Assembly: GCA_022574595.1 (NCBI GenBank)
Contig: JACZRS010000021.1
Coordinates: 1 to 64,000, forward strand
DNA: 64,000 nt
Direction of reading: 5' to 3'
Source: Planctomycetota bacterium
GTDB lineage: Bacteria; Planctomycetota; Phycisphaerae; Phycisphaerales; SM1A02
The translations under genes and the position numbers were made by a program. Within the stretch, counting starts at the first letter, position 1, and each line of letters starts with the position of its first letter. A model generated the notes under the pieces. The model had not been told where the DNA came from and ran no database searches. It saw only the letters and a program-made list of their open reading frames with translations. This document shows, in pieces, positions 61,574 to 64,000 of this stretch.

Positions 61574-63064
61574 ATGGCAACCGCTTCAACACAAGTAGTA
61601 CAAACACGCCAAAATTCACCGGCGACGTCCGATCCCACAATTACATTTGTAGGTAAAGCTATACACTTCGTGGGTATAGGCGGATGTGGTCTAAGCGGCC
61701 TGGCCAAGATGCTAAAGGAGCAAGGTGCGATATGTAGCGGCTCTGACTGCACACCTTCTGATCTCACCAAGGCAATGCAGGCTCAAGGCATCAGCATAAG
61801 CAAGAAGCAGACCGCAAAATCCCTGCCAACGAACTGCGATCTTGTAATAGCTTCAGCGGCCATCGAGCCGGAGCATCCTGAACTTGTCTCTGCCAAGCAA
61901 CGAGGCATCCAAGTTCTGACCTACGCCCAAGCTCTAGGTATGGCTCAAACCACTCATACCGGAGTCTCAATTGCCGGAACCCACGGCAAAAGCACCACAG
62001 CAGCAATGCTCTGTCACGCCCTGCTGGTGTGTGATCTCGATCCTAGCTTTATAATTGGTGCAGACTGCCAACAAATCGGGGGTGGGAGCAGATATGGCTC
62101 AAAAACAGTCCCACAAAACGGCCCCTACGCAGGCAAACCCGGCCTGCTAATAGCTGAAGCTTGCGAGTTCAACCGATCATTTCACCACCACCGACCAGTC
62201 ATCGGACTAATAAATAACCTCGAAGAAGACCACTTAGATACTTATGGCAACCTGCAAGCAATCATCGAAGCCTTCGCAGATTTTGCAAAGTTGCTCCCGC
62301 CAGCCAAACAAGGCGGCCTTTTGCTTATCTCTCATAACGATGCACACCGCGAACAAGTCACCAACAACCTTGACTGCGAAGTTAAAACCTTCGGCTTCAG
62401 CCTGAAGGCGGACTATCACATAAACTTCCAACCCGAAACTTGCAAAGTTGAAGTACGCGAACAAGGGACAGTCGTTGCATCGTGGTTCAACAAAACCATG
62501 CCCGGCGAACATAACGCCCTAAACAGTGCAGCTGCAGCAATCCTAGCAAACACACTCGGCGGAGATTGGGAAGTGATCGCCAATGCCCTCGGAAAATTCC
62601 AAGGCGTAACTCGCCGAATGCAGAGACTTGGCGAGCGAAAAACTGATAACGATGGAAAAGTAATTGTCTACGATGACTATGGCCACCACCCCACCGAAAT
62701 CGATGCCACACTTAATGCCCTTCGCGAAACCGAACATCCCAAACGCTTAATCTGTGTGTTTCAACCGCACCAACACAGCCGAACTCGATTTCTGCTTGAG
62801 GATTTCGCTAAGAGTTTTTCCAGTGCGGATATCGTTATCGTGCCGCATATCTACTTCGTCCGCGATAGCGAAATTGAAAAGCACAAAGTCCGAGCATCCG
62901 ACCTCGTCGATCGACTCAGAAAGCGTGGCGTGGCGGCAATGCACCTATACCCGTTTGATGCCATCGTCGAGCAACTACAGGTAATCTGCCGCGATGGCGA
63001 CCTGGTAGTAATAATGGGAGCCGGCCCAGTCTGGCAGGTCGCACGAGATTTCCTGAAAGACTAA
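61574..63064 (+). CDS. murC: UDP-N-acetylmuramate-L-alanine ligase MurC
   Basis: 496 residues from ATG at 61574. VGIGGCGLSGLAKML (UDP-binding), GTHGKSTTAAML (P-loop), NNLEEDHLDTYG, GEHNALNSAAA, and YDDYGHHPTEI are MurC motifs. It adds L-Ala to UDP-MurNAc in peptidoglycan synthesis; confirms a murein wall. TAGAAT lies six bases before the ATG, no Shine-Dalgarno. MurB follows after a 215-bp gap. Confidence 0.95.
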   Translation: MATASTQVVQTRQNSPATSDPTITFVGKAIHFVGIGGCGLSGLAKMLKEQGAICSGSDCTPSDLTKAMQAQGISISKKQTAKSLPTNCDLVIASAAIEPEHPELVSAKQRGIQVLTYAQALGMAQTTHTGVSIAGTHGKSTTAAMLCHALLVCDLDPSFIIGADCQQIGGGSRYGSKTVPQNGPYAGKPGLLIAEACEFNRSFHHHRPVIGLINNLEEDHLDTYGNLQAIIEAFADFAKLLPPAKQGGLLLISHNDAHREQVTNNLDCEVKTFGFSLKADYHINFQPETCKVEVREQGTVVASWFNKTMPGEHNALNSAAAAILANTLGGDWEVIANALGKFQGVTRRMQRLGERKTDNDGKVIVYDDYGHHPTEIDATLNALRETEHPKRLICVFQPHQHSRTRFLLEDFAKSFSSADIVIVPHIYFVRDSEIEKHKVRASDLVDRLRKRGVAAMHLYPFDAIVEQLQVICRDGDLVVIMGAGPVWQVARDFLKD

Positions 63065-63279
63065 ACTACTTAAGTATTTGAACCACAGAGACACAGAGAC
63101 ACGGAGTTTCTTTCTTTTCCTCCATCTGATCCCCTCTCCCCCTGGGAGAGGGCTAGGGTGAGGGTCTTCTCTTTCTTAACATGCCTAGTGCCTTCTCACA
63201 AACCACGTAGGGTCAAGCCCTACGGCTAAACTCGATGCCTTGATGCCTTGATACCTCGATGCCAAGATGCCTTCTTCCC
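63065..63279. repeat. Repeat-filled intergenic region between murC and murB
   Basis: Contains ACAGAGACACAGAGACACGGAG (63088-63109; tandem GAGACAC), a CCCCTCTCCCCCTGGGAGAGGG palindrome (63131-63152) followed by GCTAGGGTGAGGG, one copy of a dispersed element (63202-63231) and TGATGCC-like tandem units (63234-63272). No gene or promoter is clear. Confidence 0.55.
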
Positions 63280-64000
63280 ATGCCTGCCGCACTATTCAGC
63301 GATCTTGACGTTCAAGCAACCACCGATGCACCGCTAGGCGCAACAACCTGGTACGGCATAGGCGGCCGAGCTGATCTGCTAATTAAACCAAATACAATCG
63401 AAGATCTCACAACACTAGTTAAGCGTTGCGACCGATCTGGAACACCACTAAGAGTCCTAGGCGGAGGCGCAAATCTCCTGGTTGCAGATGAAGGAGTAGA
63501 TGGCATAGTAATCAGCCTCGATTCGCCTGTATTTCGTGAAATCAAATACAACCGTCAAGGCGAGATCAACACCATGCGCGCCTACGCCGGTGCGGATATG
63601 CCTAAGACTCTCATGGATGTTACGCGCCAGGGTCTAGCAGGCATTAGCCAATTAGCCGGCATACCGGGCCAGGTCGGCGGAATAATTAAAATGAACGCAG
63701 GCGGAACCTATGGCTGCGTAGGTGATGCAGTAGCATCCGTGACCTGCATAACCAAACGAGGCGAATTAGTAACCTACCCCGCATCCGAACTACGTTTCGA
63801 ATATAGAAAAACCAATATCCCCGATCCGGTTATAGTTGCTGCAACTTTTAATTTAGAGCCAACTGATCCAATTGCACTTCGTGATAAAGTCAAGGAAATC
63901 TTTGCTTTCAAGAAAAGCACACAACCCTTAGCCGACAGCTCCGCCGGCTGCACATTCAAGAACCCCATAAACCCAGTAACCGAAGAGCGCGTCCCCGCCG
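63280..64000 (+). CDS. murB: UDP-N-acetylenolpyruvoylglucosamine reductase MurB (partial)
   Basis: Open from ATG at 63280 to the window edge (240 codons), so the C-terminus is missing. TTWYGIGGRADLLIKP, RVLGGGANLLVADEGV, LAGIPGQVGGIIKMNAGGTYG and SSAGCTFKNP are FAD-binding and active-site blocks of MurB. It reduces the enolpyruvyl group of UDP-GlcNAc-enolpyruvate to MurNAc. The start has no Shine-Dalgarno and no clear -10. Confidence 0.92.
   Translation, partial: MPAALFSDLDVQATTDAPLGATTWYGIGGRADLLIKPNTIEDLTTLVKRCDRSGTPLRVLGGGANLLVADEGVDGIVISLDSPVFREIKYNRQGEINTMRAYAGADMPKTLMDVTRQGLAGISQLAGIPGQVGGIIKMNAGGTYGCVGDAVASVTCITKRGELVTYPASELRFEYRKTNIPDPVIVAATFNLEPTDPIALRDKVKEIFAFKKSTQPLADSSAGCTFKNPINPVTEERVPA

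Overview
The window reads as a chromosomal segment of a flagellated, Gram-negative-type planctomycete, most likely a relative of the Phycisphaerae. This is inferred from gene content, not from a marker gene. Signs used: type II/IV-pilus-like pseudopilins, a flagellin/FlgI set that includes a P-ring, LPS-transport proteins (LptE, LptF/G), a PEP-CTERM-like exported protein, several short CPxCGYxLRG...CPECGW zinc-ribbon membrane proteins, and a mix of Shine-Dalgarno-led and apparently leaderless genes. No rRNA, tRNA, CRISPR array, insertion sequence or prophage was seen.

Layout. 1-923 holds an NHL-repeat exported protein cut by the window edge. 934-7371 (minus strand) is a pilus/type II secretion-like operon: PilZ protein, GspE ATPase, GspF, two tandem GspG-like pseudopilins separated by a decayed GspH copy, then GspH-, GspI-, GspJ- and PilX-like minor pilins. 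7594-20645 (minus) is a flagellar/motility operon in the order motA, motB, fliL-like, fliN, fliO, fliP, fliQ, fliR, flhB, flhA, flhF, flhG, a small membrane protein, and fliA. 20795-34348 is housekeeping: lipid kinase, BamD-like protein, LptE-like, FtsH, YggU, UvrC, dihydroorotase, a Cys/Met PLP enzyme, glucose-6-phosphate isomerase, plus a cysteine-rich repeat protein and an H-X9-DG-class prepilin. 34351-45851 (minus) is the second flagellar block: flgI, flgJ, flgN, flgK, flgL, fliW, csrA, two flagellins, then a GT9 glycosyltransferase. 45946-64000 carries a GT-C type membrane glycosyltransferase, zinc-ribbon proteins, a parvulin-like lipoprotein, an ABC exporter, LptF/G-like permeases, a PEP-CTERM-like protein, a sigma-54 response regulator, a large coiled exported protein, MurC and a partial MurB.

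How the genes work together. The two flagellar blocks supply the export gate (FlhA/FlhB/FliOPQR), polar number/placement control (FlhF/FlhG), stator, sigma-28, hook-filament junction, filament, and the FliW-CsrA homeostasis module. The leaders of flgI, fliW and both flagellins contain small stem-loops or motifs exposing GGA, as expected of CsrA targets. Many single genes outside these operons have a TANNNT-like -10 hexamer 6-9 nt before the start codon and no Shine-Dalgarno, suggesting leaderless mRNAs.

The strongest candidates for new biology are the predicted CsrA-target network centred on the fliW leader, the 61-residue-period Ala/Lys/Cys repeat protein at 27796-28830, the leaderless-promoter pattern, and a UvrC that ends before the usual helix-hairpin-helix domain.
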